Translations under genes and position numbers: made by a program
The notes under the pieces: generated by a model
The model's input: the letters and a program-made list of their open reading frames with translations, nothing else
Told to the model about the DNA's origin: nothing
The model's database searches: none
Shown here: positions 1-8,734 of the stretch, in pieces
Layout of the letters: each line of letters starts with the position of its first letter
Numbering within the stretch: the first letter of the stretch is position 1
NCBI RefSeq assembly: GCF_002245535.1
Contig: NZ_NKCN01000021.1
Location: forward strand, 27,991-91,990
From: Mycobacterium lehmannii
GTDB lineage: Bacteria > Actinomycetota > Actinomycetes > Mycobacteriales > Mycobacteriaceae
Reading direction: 5' to 3'
Length of the DNA stretch: 64,000 bases

Positions 1-351
1 GTCACCCATCACCGGTCCGCCGGTGTAGGGCGGGGTCAGTTGGATGGCGCGCGCTGTCACCAACGTTGGCGACAGGATCGCGGCCTTGGCGTCGGCAGGC
101 ACCTTGTGCTTGCTGTCGTACCAGAACGAGATCTTGACCCGGTCGGGCTGCGGTTCGATGGATTCGATCTTGCCGACGGGGACGCCGACGATGTTGACGT
201 CGTCGCCGGGGTAGATACCGTTGGCGTTGTCGAAGTAGGCGACGACGTGTGTGCGGTTGATCGCTCCGGTGTTGCGCAACAACACGACCGCGCCGGCGGC
301 GAGTATCACGACCAGCGCAACGGCCAACATGTTGCGTGCACCCCGCGTCAT
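1..351 (-). CDS. mceD: Mce family protein MceD, N-terminal part (cut by window edge)
   Basis: The first 117 residues of the fourth Mce protein of this operon are present; the rest lies beyond the left edge. The ATG (349-351) overlaps the mceC stop as ATGA, which implies translational coupling. One membrane anchor (about residues 8-25) is followed by the opening of the MlaD/Mce beta domain (YFDNANGIYPGDDVNIVGV), with the usual G-D-D-V-x-I-x-G-V-x-V-G pattern. Mce proteins are known to assemble into tunnel-like lipid carriers on YrbE permeases in the cell envelope. The substrate of this copy cannot be told from the sequence. Confidence 0.9.
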   Translation of the reverse strand, partial: MTRGARNMLAVALVVILAAGAVVLLRNTGAINRTHVVAYFDNANGIYPGDDVNIVGVPVGKIESIEPQPDRVKISFWYDSKHKVPADAKAAILSPTLVTARAIQLTPPYTGGPVMGD

Positions 352-1700
352 CGTCCGGCCTCCGGCGATGAAAGGTGGGCCTGCCCACCGGGAGCGGGCA
401 CCGCGACCGGAGACGGTGTCGGGTCCGCGGTCGAGCGCATGGCCGGCGGCGCCTCGGCGGGCGGTCCCGGCGGCGGCCCGCCTGGGGGCGGTGCCGGCAG
501 CGGCTCGCGGTATGGATAGCAGCCGGGTCCCGGCAACGGCAGCCCGGGCGGCCCACACGCTTGATCGCCGGGATTGCCGGTGATGGCGTCGGGCACCGTC
601 AGTCGCGGTTCACCGCCTTGACCTGTCCGCGGGAACGGCACCGGCAGCGCCGGTGTCCCCGGCTGACCGACCTGTGGGTCGGACAGCTCCGACGGCAGCT
701 TCACGTTGGGGTCCAGGCCGAGGTCGGAGAACGCGGCATCGATGAACGGCTGAAGGAACTGGCCGGGCAACAGGTTGGCGACGTAGTTCTTGAAGAACGG
801 ACCACCCGAGACCGATTCACCCAGCGACATCACATAGTCGGTCAGCAACGAGAGCGACTTCTGCACGCGTTCCTTGCGATTGTCGATGATCGTCAGCACG
901 CCGTTGAGCTTGTCCAGTGCGGGCCGAAGGGTTTCGCGGTTCTCGCCGATGAAACCCTGCAGCTGCCCGCTCAGCGCCGAGATGTTGCCCGAGATCTCAT
1001 CGAGTGCGGCGCTTTGGTTTTGCAGCTCGGCCAGCAGCGCGTTGGTGTCGGTCACCAGACTCACGATCTGGTTGCTGCGCTCGGCCAGCACCTTGGTGGC
1101 CTTGTCGGCGTTGCCGAGCAACCCCCGCAACTGCGCGTCACGTTCGTTCAGCGTGTCGGAGAACCGCGCCACACCCTCGATCGCGATCTTCAACTCCGGT
1201 GGAGTGTCGGAGAACGTGGCCGACAACACCCGCAGCGATTCGGACAACTGGTCGGTGTTCAAACCGCTGATCGCCGTGGCCAACTCGCCCAGCGCGTCGG
1301 GCAGCTCATAGGGCGACGTCGTGCGGTCGAGCGGGATCGTGCCTTCCTGCCGGCCGTCGCCGCGGGAGGTGACCTCGAGGATCTTCGTGCCCAGCAGGCC
1401 CTCGGTCTTGATCGCCGCCTCGGTGCGATCCCCCAGCCGGATGTCGCTGTCGACGGTGAACGTCACCAGGGCGCGCGGTCCGTCCAGCTCTATCGATTTG
1501 ACCCGGCCGACCTCGAATCCCGAAACACGCACGGCCTTACCGGCTTGCAGCCCGCCCACCTCGGCGAAGTAGGCCGAGTACTCGCTGCCCTGCAAGAACG
1601 GCAGCCGATCGTAGTTCAGCGCCCCCAGCACGATGCCGATCGTCAACGCCAGCCCGATGGCTCCGATGACGGTCTGATTCCGTTCCGAGAAGGACCTCAT
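348..1700 (-). CDS. mceC: Mce family protein MceC
   Basis: A 450-residue Mce subunit with an N-terminal membrane anchor (about residues 10-30), an MlaD/Mce domain (about 35-115, VSGFEVGRVKSIELDG), a long helical region, and a proline-rich C-terminal tail after about residue 340 that is likely extracytoplasmic. The ATG at 1698-1700 overlaps the mceB stop (ATGA); the four codons upstream of it are open but would shift the start into mceB. It should supply one ring subunit or needle segment of the lipid import complex encoded by this operon. Proline-rich tails are common in mycobacterial MceC/D proteins. Confidence 0.92.
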   Translation of the reverse strand: MRSFSERNQTVIGAIGLALTIGIVLGALNYDRLPFLQGSEYSAYFAEVGGLQAGKAVRVSGFEVGRVKSIELDGPRALVTFTVDSDIRLGDRTEAAIKTEGLLGTKILEVTSRGDGRQEGTIPLDRTTSPYELPDALGELATAISGLNTDQLSESLRVLSATFSDTPPELKIAIEGVARFSDTLNERDAQLRGLLGNADKATKVLAERSNQIVSLVTDTNALLAELQNQSAALDEISGNISALSGQLQGFIGENRETLRPALDKLNGVLTIIDNRKERVQKSLSLLTDYVMSLGESVSGGPFFKNYVANLLPGQFLQPFIDAAFSDLGLDPNVKLPSELSDPQVGQPGTPALPVPFPRTGQGGEPRLTVPDAITGNPGDQACGPPGLPLPGPGCYPYREPLPAPPPGGPPPGPPAEAPPAMRSTADPTPSPVAVPAPGGQAHLSSPEAGR

Positions 1701-2737
1701 CGCGGCGCACACCTCCCGGTGGACTGCCCGGCAACCTTCACATACACCGGCTGGCCGCCCTTGCCGTTGAGTTTGAGCACGATGTCGCAGAGATAGAAGT
1801 TGAAGAAGTCGCCGTAAAGCCCTTGCCGCGCCAGCGCTTGATGGGCATCCGGCAGGGTGTTCAGCAGGTTGTCGAAGTATTCGTGGTCAGCCACCACGAT
1901 GCCCGCGGCGCGGTCCGTTTCCTGGACCGTCTTGCGCAACGGTGGCCGGGCCTGGTCCAACAGGTCCGCGACGGTTCCGGCCGCTTCGTTGGTGTACGCC
2001 AGCCCGTTGCTGATGTCCGCTCTGCGCTCCGCCAGGGTCCCGACCAGTTCGCTGAGCGCGTCGACTGCCTTCGCAAACTGGTCGTTCTGATCACCGAGCG
2101 ATCCCAGCACCACGTTGAGGTTGACGATGACGTCCCCGATCAGACGGTCCCGGTCCGCCAAAGTCGTTGTCAGCGCTGCGGTCTGGGACAGGAACGAGTT
2201 GATGGTCGCCCCCTGTCCCTGCAGCGCGTGGATCAGCTGACTCGACAGCGCGTTGACCTGGTCTGGATCCAGCGCACGGAATAGCGGCCGGAAGCCGCCG
2301 ATCAGCGCGTCGAGGTCGAGCGCCGGAGACGTGCGGGCGAACGGAATCGTGCCGCCGGGCTCGAGCTTCTTGACTCCGCCCGCGCCCTCCTCGAGTGCCA
2401 GGTAACGGCCGCCGATGAGGTCGTCGTATCGGATGACGGCCCTGCTGCCTTCGGTCAGCACCACCGACTGGTCCGCGTTGAACTCGACCCGCGCGGTGGT
2501 ATCCGGTTGAATGGCAACCTTTTCCACGCTGCCGACCTCGACGCCGGCGATGCGCACGAAGTCCCCGTTCTCCAGGCCGGTGACATTGGTGAACTCGGCG
2601 ACATAGCTGTTGGTGGCCTCCCCGAAGCGCATCTCGCCGAAGACCGCGAACAGTCCGAACACGCCGAGCAGGCAGACAGCCAGGAACACGCCGAGACGCA
2701 CCGCGTCTCGGCGAACCCTGGCGTTCATGCTGGACAT
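1697..2737 (-). CDS. mceB: Mce family protein MceB
   Basis: A 346-residue Mce subunit. The membrane anchor (about residues 14-34, LGVFLAVCLLGVFGLFAVF) is followed by the Mce domain (IAGVEVGSVEKVAI) and a long helical region; the C-terminus carries two cysteines (FYLCDIVLKL and STGRCAPR) that may form a disulfide outside the membrane, as is usual for MceB. The ATG at 2737 has a good ribosome binding site (AGAGGTG) 28 bases after mceA. It is second in the mceA-D run and should act in the same lipid-transport assembly. Confidence 0.92.
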   Translation of the reverse strand: MSSMNARVRRDAVRLGVFLAVCLLGVFGLFAVFGEMRFGEATNSYVAEFTNVTGLENGDFVRIAGVEVGSVEKVAIQPDTTARVEFNADQSVVLTEGSRAVIRYDDLIGGRYLALEEGAGGVKKLEPGGTIPFARTSPALDLDALIGGFRPLFRALDPDQVNALSSQLIHALQGQGATINSFLSQTAALTTTLADRDRLIGDVIVNLNVVLGSLGDQNDQFAKAVDALSELVGTLAERRADISNGLAYTNEAAGTVADLLDQARPPLRKTVQETDRAAGIVVADHEYFDNLLNTLPDAHQALARQGLYGDFFNFYLCDIVLKLNGKGGQPVYVKVAGQSTGRCAPR

Positions 2738-2765
2738 GGCGTGTCACCTCTCATGGCGTCGTGGA

Positions 2766-4226
2766 TCATCCGAACGGGGGGCCCGGTCGGGCCGGCGTCG
2801 GCAGCGGTGTCGGCCGCAGCGGCGTGGGCTGCACCTGGGCCGGCGAGTGGACGATGAACGGCTCAGAACCCGGTGTGGGACCGGGATCCCGCGGCGCCAT
2901 CGGCGGCGGTGCGGCCGGCAGGCCCGGCCACAGCGGAGTGCCGTCGTCGGCGTACAGGTCGGCACCGTAAGCCGGGGCGCCCGGGTACGGGATCGGACCT
3001 ATCGCGGGTCCGCCGAACAGGTTGCGCACGCTCGGCGGTTCGGGCACCGCACGGGTGGTCGGCAAGTAGTTGGCGTATCCCGGGAAGCCGATGCCGGGGT
3101 TGGGCCGCCAGTCGATTCCGGTGCCGAACCCGGTGTTGGTGACGAGGTTGCGCACCGGCCAGTTCTGCGCGACGTCGGGCAGCGAGCCGCAACTGGGCTT
3201 ACCGCCCGGCCCGCCCTTGGCGCCGACGATCGGCAGGTGATTGGGGTACCGATACGGGTCGTCACCGACGCCCAGGGCAACGTCCAGCACCAGGGTCCGG
3301 CCGTTACCGCCCGGCGCGTCGTACCCGCCGGTGTCCAGCAGGGTCTTGGCACCGGTCAGCAGGCAGGTGTATTCAGGGCTGTACTTGTACAGCAGGTTCG
3401 TCGTCGGCTCGAGCACGTTGATGGACTTGATCAGGTTGGCCTGGTTCGGCGCCAGCAGGTTGATTCCGCTGTTGGAGAGCCCGATGGTGGCCATCAGCAG
3501 CGCATCCAACTGGCTGGCCTGGGCGGTGATCGTGGCGCTCGTGGTGCTGAGCGCGTCCAAGGTGCTCAGAATGTCCTGTGCCGCAGCGCTGTACGTGTCG
3601 TTGAAATCCCGCAGCGCGCGCAGGTCGGCGGTCACCGTCTCGTAGCGCGGATTGACTTCGAGCAGAACCTGATTCGCGTCGGTGGTGGCCTGACCGATCA
3701 GCTCGCCCTGACCACGGACCCCCTCGGCGAGCGCGTACAGCGTGCTGTTGAGCTTGGCCGGGTCGATCTGTTCGAGCACGTCGACGATGTTTTGAAACAC
3801 CGTGTTGGCTTCGACGGTGACGTTGCGCGACTCGATCACCTGACCGGCGGCCAGGTGCTGTGAACTCGGATCGTTCGGATAGATCAAATCGACGAACTTG
3901 GCCCCGAACACCGTCGTCGCCCGGATCTGCGCCTCGACGTTGGACGGGATGAACTGGAGCTTGTCCTTGTCGATCTCCAGCTTCAACGCCACCGGCTGGC
4001 TGCCACCCTGGATTGCGGAGACCCGACCGACCTGCACGCCGCGCAACTTGACCTTGGCGTCGGTTTCCATCACCAGACCCGAGCGGTCGGATGTCAGCGT
4101 GACCGTCTCGGTCGACCTGAAGGCGCCGACGAACAGGGCATACGTCAGCCAGATCGCGGCGGCGAGGATCACCACGAGGATCAACGTCCACCACGCGGGG
4201 TGCAGGCCTTCGTCTTCTATGTCCAT
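2766..4226 (-). CDS. mceA: Mce family protein MceA
   Basis: A 486-residue Mce subunit starting two bases after the yrbEB stop. It has a membrane anchor (about residues 12-34), an Mce domain with KLRGVQVGRVSAIQGG, a long helical part to about residue 290, and a proline-rich C-terminal tail (about 400-486). MceA is normally the first Mce gene after the two YrbE permease genes, and that order holds here. The tail is longer than in many MceA proteins. The operon type (mce1 to mce9) cannot be fixed by eye; it lacks the KstR box expected for mce4. Confidence 0.92.
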   Translation of the reverse strand: MDIEDEGLHPAWWTLILVVILAAAIWLTYALFVGAFRSTETVTLTSDRSGLVMETDAKVKLRGVQVGRVSAIQGGSQPVALKLEIDKDKLQFIPSNVEAQIRATTVFGAKFVDLIYPNDPSSQHLAAGQVIESRNVTVEANTVFQNIVDVLEQIDPAKLNSTLYALAEGVRGQGELIGQATTDANQVLLEVNPRYETVTADLRALRDFNDTYSAAAQDILSTLDALSTTSATITAQASQLDALLMATIGLSNSGINLLAPNQANLIKSINVLEPTTNLLYKYSPEYTCLLTGAKTLLDTGGYDAPGGNGRTLVLDVALGVGDDPYRYPNHLPIVGAKGGPGGKPSCGSLPDVAQNWPVRNLVTNTGFGTGIDWRPNPGIGFPGYANYLPTTRAVPEPPSVRNLFGGPAIGPIPYPGAPAYGADLYADDGTPLWPGLPAAPPPMAPRDPGPTPGSEPFIVHSPAQVQPTPLRPTPLPTPARPGPPFG

Positions 4227-4228
4227 GA

Positions 4229-5083
4229 TCAGCCGGCCAGGTTGAAGTTGCCGGATTGACCGTAGACAGCGAGCGACAGCATCACCAGCACGAAGGCCGA
4301 GACGATGAGCGAGGTGCGCACCGCCCGCCCGACGGCCTCACCGACGCCCGCGGGTCCACCTCGCGCGGTGTAGCCGTAGTAGGTGTGGACCAGCATGATC
4401 ATCACTGAGAGCGCGATGGTTTGACCGAACGACCACATCAAATCCGTGGGGTTGAGGAACGTCCTGAAGTAGTGGTCGTATACGCCCGTCGACTGACCGT
4501 AGATCACGGTGGTGCCGAAGCGTGCCGCCCAGAACGCGGCGATCACGCCGACGCAGTACAGCGGGATCACGACCAGGAATCCGGCGACTACCCGCGTCGA
4601 TGCGAGGTAGGCGATGCTTCGGATGCCCATCACTTCCAGCGCGTCGACCTCCTCGTTGATCCGCATGGCGCCCAGTTGCGCGGTGGCGCCCGCGCCGATG
4701 GTGGCCGACAACGCCACCGCCGTCGTCGCCGGCGCGATCAGCCGCACATTGAAGAACGCCGAGGCGAAACCGGTCAGCGCCTCGACGCCGATCTCGGAGA
4801 AGTCGGTGTAGCCCTGCACCGCCACCAGGGCGCCGGTCGTCACGGTGAGGAAGCCGACGATGGCCACCGTGCCGCCGATGATGATGAGCGCCCCGGCCCC
4901 AAGGCCCATCTGGGCGATGATCCGGATCAACTCGACCTGGTAGTGCACGACGGTGTAGCGGATCGACGTCAGGGTGCGGCCGAAGAACTTGGCTTGCATC
5001 CCGACTCGGTTCCACGGATCGGCGACGCTCTTGAACCGGGCTTTCAGCCAGGGGAACTGGGAATGCGGCCTGGAAACAGTCAC
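4229..5083 (-). CDS. yrbEB: YrbE family ABC permease, second subunit
   Basis: A 284-residue MlaE/YrbE permease. The GTG start (5081-5083) overlaps the yrbEA stop (GTGA); the ribosome therefore probably re-initiates. After about 40 cytoplasmic residues it carries five or six membrane helices and the MlaE-family core (ALSATIGAGATAQLGAMRIN followed by EEVDALEVMGI), the segment that contacts the ATPase in related systems. With YrbEA it should form the inner-membrane heterodimer under the Mce tunnel. No ATPase gene (mkl/mceG) is present in the window, as expected because mycobacteria keep it elsewhere. Confidence 0.92.
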   Translation of the reverse strand: MTVSRPHSQFPWLKARFKSVADPWNRVGMQAKFFGRTLTSIRYTVVHYQVELIRIIAQMGLGAGALIIIGGTVAIVGFLTVTTGALVAVQGYTDFSEIGVEALTGFASAFFNVRLIAPATTAVALSATIGAGATAQLGAMRINEEVDALEVMGIRSIAYLASTRVVAGFLVVIPLYCVGVIAAFWAARFGTTVIYGQSTGVYDHYFRTFLNPTDLMWSFGQTIALSVMIMLVHTYYGYTARGGPAGVGEAVGRAVRTSLIVSAFVLVMLSLAVYGQSGNFNLAG

Positions 5084-5847
5084 ATCGTCACCTTCACCGC
5101 GACCGCGGTCGCGACGATGTTGATCGCGAACAACGCCATGAACGTGAAAACCACGGTTTCGTTGACCGCGTTGCCGACGCCGGCAGGTCCTCCGCCGACG
5201 GAAATGCCCTTGTAGCAAGCGATCATGCCTGCGGACAAGCCGAACAGCGCGGCCTTGAGCAACGCGATGATGACGTCGGTGGTTCCGATGAGCAACGTCA
5301 GACCGGCGGCGAACGCACCCGGTGAGACGTTCTGAATGTAGACCACGAAGAAGTATGCGCCGGCCAGCCCGACGAGGATCACGGTCGCCGACAACGCCAG
5401 CGACACCAGGGTCGCGGCCGCCACGCGTGGAACGACCAGCGCCTGAATGGGATTCACACCCATTACCCGCAGCGCATCGAGTTCTTCGCGGATGGTGCGC
5501 GCGCCGAGGTCCGCGCACATTGCGGTGGCGCCTGCGCCCGCGACCACCAGCACCGTCACGATCGGGCCGATCTGGCGTACGGTTCCGAGCGCCGCGCCCG
5601 TTCCGGAGAAGTCGGCGGCGCCGAACTCCACCAACAGAATATTGAACGTGAAGGTCAGCAACACCGTATACGGAATGGTCAGCATCAGCGTCGGCAGTAT
5701 CGAAACGCGTGCGACGAACCACGACTGAGAGATGAACTCACGCCACGCGAAAGGTGGCCGAAACATCCACACGAAGGTGTCGAGCGCCATGGAGTAGAAG
5801 CCGCCGAACGCGCGCACGGGCTTTGCAATTGCATTGACAGCGACCAT
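5080..5847 (-). CDS. yrbEA: YrbE family ABC permease, first subunit
   Basis: A 255-residue MlaE/YrbE permease and the first gene of the mce operon. I take the ATG at 5847 (MVAVNAIAKPVRAFGG) because GGGAG lies at the right distance upstream; the frame is open further upstream to 5952, but that part has no family character. The conserved core (REELDALRVMGVNPIQALVV) and the terminal GGGPAGVGNAVNETVV segment are present. It pairs with YrbEB as membrane permease for lipid import. The 248-base upstream region should hold the operon promoter and contains a 16-base palindrome (5997-6012). Confidence 0.92.
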   Translation of the reverse strand: MVAVNAIAKPVRAFGGFYSMALDTFVWMFRPPFAWREFISQSWFVARVSILPTLMLTIPYTVLLTFTFNILLVEFGAADFSGTGAALGTVRQIGPIVTVLVVAGAGATAMCADLGARTIREELDALRVMGVNPIQALVVPRVAAATLVSLALSATVILVGLAGAYFFVVYIQNVSPGAFAAGLTLLIGTTDVIIALLKAALFGLSAGMIACYKGISVGGGPAGVGNAVNETVVFTFMALFAINIVATAVAVKVTM

Positions 5848-5996
5848 CAGTCGGCTCCCACCCGCGCGCTTCGCACTGCCATCTGCACTGCCATAGCCCG
5901 CTCCGACCTTCCCTGACACCAACAACCCGCGCCCGTGATGGCTGTGGCGCAAGGGTACACACAGCCGGACGTCCGGGAACCGTATATCGGGATTTT

Positions 5997-6012
5997 GCGG
6001 TTGAGCAACCGC
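5997..6012. promoter_or_regulatory. Perfect 7+7 palindrome upstream of the mce operon, candidate operator
   Basis: GCGGTTG-AG-CAACCGC is a perfect inverted repeat with a two-base spacer. It lies about 150 bases upstream of yrbEA and 84 bases beyond the end of the TetR gene. TetR proteins bind palindromes of this size, so it is a candidate site for the adjacent regulator. This is inferred from position and symmetry only. Confidence 0.45.
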
Positions 6013-6095
6013 CGACGTCGCTCAGCCGAGTTTCCCCACGACAGGGGCCAGTGGCTAACTTTCGCGCACGGCCTCCTCGAGGTCAGCGATGACGC

Positions 6096-6737
6096 TCATC
6101 GTTCTTCGGCGACGAACTGCCTGGCGCCCAGCGCGCGGAGCGCGAAGTCGAGCACGCGGGCCTTGGCCAGGCGCAGACCCTCGTGGTCGTCGAAGGTCTG
6201 GCTGATCAACACGCGACTGATGATCGCGTTGATGGCTACCGCATCCTGCTCGGGGTCGGCCAGCGGAAACGAACCGTGGTCGCGGCCGCGCCGCAGAATC
6301 TCTACCAGTGAGCGCTCGCGATCGGCGTGTGCCTTCTCGCGCGTCTCGCGATAGCCCTTGGCGGCGCGGACCTCGTCGGAGTCGATGACGGTGAAGTGCA
6401 TCCGCATCTCCTCGTCGTGGATCAGCCCGAACATCGCCTCGATCCAGGCTTCGAGTTGCTCGGCGGGCGCACCCGACTTCTCCTCGAGGACGCGGTCGAG
6501 GCGCCGCGCCAACGCGTCGGTCTCCTCGCGCAGCATGGCGAGGAACAACTCGTCCTTGGATTCGAAGTGACGGTAGAAAGCGCGGGTCGAGACTTCGGCC
6601 CGCTGCAGAATCGCAGCGACCGGAACGGGTCCCGTGTGTGGTTGCGACAAACAGGCGTAAGCAGCCTCGATGATGCGCTCACGGTCATGGGCGGCAAACT
6701 CGGGCTGCACGAGCGCAAAGTATATTGACGCCCTCAT
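6096..6737 (-). CDS. TetR/AcrR family transcriptional regulator
   Basis: A 213-residue TetR regulator directly upstream of, and on the same strand as, the yrbE/mce operon. The N-terminal helix-turn-helix spans about residues 14-60 (RERIIEAAYACL, then VPVAAILQRAEVSTRAFYRHF). The ligand-binding C-terminal half is variable, so the ligand is unknown. The ATG at 6737 gives a normal length; an ATG at 6746 adds three residues, and neither has a clear ribosome binding site, so the mRNA may be leaderless. Position suggests control of the mce operon, the divergent hydrolase at 6810, or both. Confidence 0.9.
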   Translation of the reverse strand: MRASIYFALVQPEFAAHDRERIIEAAYACLSQPHTGPVPVAAILQRAEVSTRAFYRHFESKDELFLAMLREETDALARRLDRVLEEKSGAPAEQLEAWIEAMFGLIHDEEMRMHFTVIDSDEVRAAKGYRETREKAHADRERSLVEILRRGRDHGSFPLADPEQDAVAINAIISRVLISQTFDDHEGLRLAKARVLDFALRALGARQFVAEER

Positions 6738-6809
6738 CGCGGACATCGGGATCGACGGAAATTCCCGGTAGGTAACGTGAGCCACTGGGGCGAGCCGGAG
6801 AGGACGGCC

Positions 6810-7667
6810 GTGAGCGCGACTGACAGCGAACCGCAGACCGTTAAGTTCCGCGGGTCGGAGGACATCACCTTGGTGGCCGACGAGTGGAACCGTGGTGCGC
6901 AGACGCAGCAACCCTCCGTCCTGCTGCTGCACGGCGGCGGCCAGAACCGTTACTCGTGGAAGCAGACCGGACACGTTCTGGCCGGTCTGGGTCTGCACGT
7001 GGTCGCGCTGGACAGCCGGGGACACGGCGACAGCGACCGGGCACCGGGCGCCAACTACACCGTTGACGCGTTGAGTGCGGACACGCTTGCGGTCATCGAG
7101 CAGATCGGGCGTCCGGTCGCCTTGATCGGCGCGAGTATGGGCGGGATGACGGGCATGCTGGCTTCCGCCGCCGCGGGACCCGAAAAGGTCACCAAGCTCG
7201 TGCTCGTCGACGTGGTGCCGCGGTACGAGAAGGACGGCAGCGCGCGCATTCGCGAGTTCATGTCAAGCGGCATAGACGGATTCGAGACCCTCGACGAGGC
7301 GGCCGACGCGGTCGCCGCATATCTGCCGTACCGCAAGCGGCCGCGCAACCCCGAAGGTCTGAAGAAGAACCTGCGATTTCGCGACGGACGCTGGTTCTGG
7401 CATTGGGATCCGGCGTTTCTCACCGCGCCGATCGACGACCGGTTCGTCCGCGAGGAGAAGCTCGAGCACGCGGTGATGAGCTTGACCATCCCGATCCTGT
7501 TGATCCGTGGGAAGCTTTCCGACGTGGTCAGCACCGCGGGGGTTAAGGACTTCCTGGAGAAGGTGCCGCGAGCGGAATTCGTCGAGCTCTCCGAGGCCGG
7601 GCACACCGCGGCCGGCGACGACAACGACGCTTTCTCCGAAGTGGTGGTCCAATTCGTCAGCCGGTGA
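6810..7667 (+). CDS. Alpha/beta hydrolase
   Basis: An alpha/beta-hydrolase fold enzyme of 285 residues if started at the GTG at 6810, which has a strong site (GGAGAGGA) six bases upstream; a GTG at 6777 would add 11 residues but has a poor site. Motifs in order: oxyanion HGGGQN, DSRGHGDS, nucleophile elbow GASMGG, and a late GH (SEAGHTAAGDD) for the catalytic histidine. The fold includes epoxide hydrolases and haloperoxidase-like esterases; the substrate cannot be assigned. It is divergent from the TetR gene and may be controlled by it. Confidence 0.85.
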   Translation: MSATDSEPQTVKFRGSEDITLVADEWNRGAQTQQPSVLLLHGGGQNRYSWKQTGHVLAGLGLHVVALDSRGHGDSDRAPGANYTVDALSADTLAVIEQIGRPVALIGASMGGMTGMLASAAAGPEKVTKLVLVDVVPRYEKDGSARIREFMSSGIDGFETLDEAADAVAAYLPYRKRPRNPEGLKKNLRFRDGRWFWHWDPAFLTAPIDDRFVREEKLEHAVMSLTIPILLIRGKLSDVVSTAGVKDFLEKVPRAEFVELSEAGHTAAGDDNDAFSEVVVQFVSR

Positions 7668-7687
7668 CTCACGACCGCTGCATGCGC

Positions 7688-7744
7688 CGAAACTGAACCT
7701 CCGCGTCAAGAAATCGTGATGATTCGTGCAGAAGTTCAGTTTCG
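7688..7744. repeat. Long palindrome between convergent genes (11-base perfect arms)
   Basis: CGAAACTGAAC (7688-7698) and GTTCAGTTTCG (7734-7744) are perfect reverse complements around a 35-base centre that contains GATTCGTGCAGAAG. It fills the 85-base space between two convergent genes. The symmetry is too long for chance and there is no T-run, so it is not a typical intrinsic terminator. It shares short words (GAAATCG, TGCAGAAGT) with the palindrome at 31492-31540, which also sits between convergent genes. Confidence 0.6.
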
Positions 7745-7752
7745 AGTCGCCG

Positions 7753-8724
7753 TCAGGCCAGCAGTGACACTGCCTCGTGAGGAGTGTTGGTCAGGATCTC
7801 GAACATCGCGCGCCGGTTGGCCGTCAACTCGGCGCGCTCGAACGCCTTGCCCGCCACCTGGATTCGGCAGCTGGCGATCGCGGAGTTGTAGCAGTATTTC
7901 GTCGCGCCGTCGGTGTCGGTGTACGTCAGCCCGATCACGTCGGACGGTTGCGTCACGATCTCGCCCTCGATCATCTGGTCGGCGACCCGCCCGCCGAACG
8001 TCCATGTGAACGGCTGGTAGTGGCCGTGGGTCTGCAGGCTGCCGCGGATCGAGCGCACGGCGAACTCCTGACCGGCATGCCGGAACACGAACAATGTCAC
8101 ACCGGGCAACAGCACCGGGCCGAACGCCGCTCGGGCAGTGACGATCTCGAGCGTCGTATCCGGTGCGTCGTCGAACCCGCAGACCTGCCCGTATGCGTAC
8201 GACGGTGTGTGCCGCGTGCCCCAGTTGTGGTTGACGCTGCCGGTCCAGCCGTCGACAACGAGGCGGACATCGTCGAGTTCGAGCAACCCGTCGAAGCGCG
8301 CGAGGGGATGGCGCACCGTCGTCTTGGCGGTCGGAATCCGCGCCGCGTAGGCACGGTCGGTGAGCAGCCGGACCGGTGCTTCGTCGCCCGGGGTGATGCG
8401 CAGGTCCCACCGCGCCGAGCGGGGCCCACCGGTGACCACGCCCTCGGCCGACCGGTCGTCGAGGACGGTCGCGGCGATGCGCGCGGTCCAGTCCTCGCAG
8501 CCGTAGTCGGCCGACTCGATCGGGTACGGCTCCTTGAGCGCGCGGTTGCCCGCGCCGTCGGGGTCGAAGACCATCACCCACACGTCTGCGACCGCCTCCC
8601 CTGCCGCGGGAAGCAGCAGCGTCTCCCGGAGCCACAGCGCCTGAGGCAGGTCAGGGTGGTTGGCGCGGATGTAGCGACTCTCGTAATACGGGGGCTCCGC
8701 AGACGTCACCGATTCAGCATCCAA
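7753..8724 (-). CDS. Conserved protein, possible CrtC/AttH-like lipocalin fold
   Basis: A 323-residue soluble protein that I do not recognise with certainty. It is rich in beta-type sequence and aromatic residues, with a central VVDGWTGSVNHNWGTRH followed by SYAYGQVCGFDD. That W-G-x-x-H arrangement weakly recalls the hydroxyneurosporene hydratase/AttH and tocopherol-cyclase-like lipocalin group. No signal peptide or membrane helix is visible. The start may be the TTG at 8724 or a GTG at 8709. Only 10 bases separate it from the divergent cyclase gene, so the promoters must overlap. Coding status is firm; the family call is tentative. Confidence 0.75.
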   Translation of the reverse strand: MDAESVTSAEPPYYESRYIRANHPDLPQALWLRETLLLPAAGEAVADVWVMVFDPDGAGNRALKEPYPIESADYGCEDWTARIAATVLDDRSAEGVVTGGPRSARWDLRITPGDEAPVRLLTDRAYAARIPTAKTTVRHPLARFDGLLELDDVRLVVDGWTGSVNHNWGTRHTPSYAYGQVCGFDDAPDTTLEIVTARAAFGPVLLPGVTLFVFRHAGQEFAVRSIRGSLQTHGHYQPFTWTFGGRVADQMIEGEIVTQPSDVIGLTYTDTDGATKYCYNSAIASCRIQVAGKAFERAELTANRRAMFEILTNTPHEAVSLLA

Positions 8725-8734
8725 TACTTGGTGT

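Noticed and set aside
1..5847. Assignment of the mce operon as mce4 (cholesterol import)
   Set aside because: No KstR-type box lies upstream and I cannot separate mce classes by eye, so the class is left open.
5848..5952. Longer N-terminus for YrbEA
   Set aside because: The added part lacks family features, whereas the ATG at 5847 has a good ribosome binding site.
6738..7025. Extension of the TetR protein by about 96 residues upstream
   Set aside because: The added residues are out-of-frame sequence of the divergent hydrolase; TetR homology starts near 6700.
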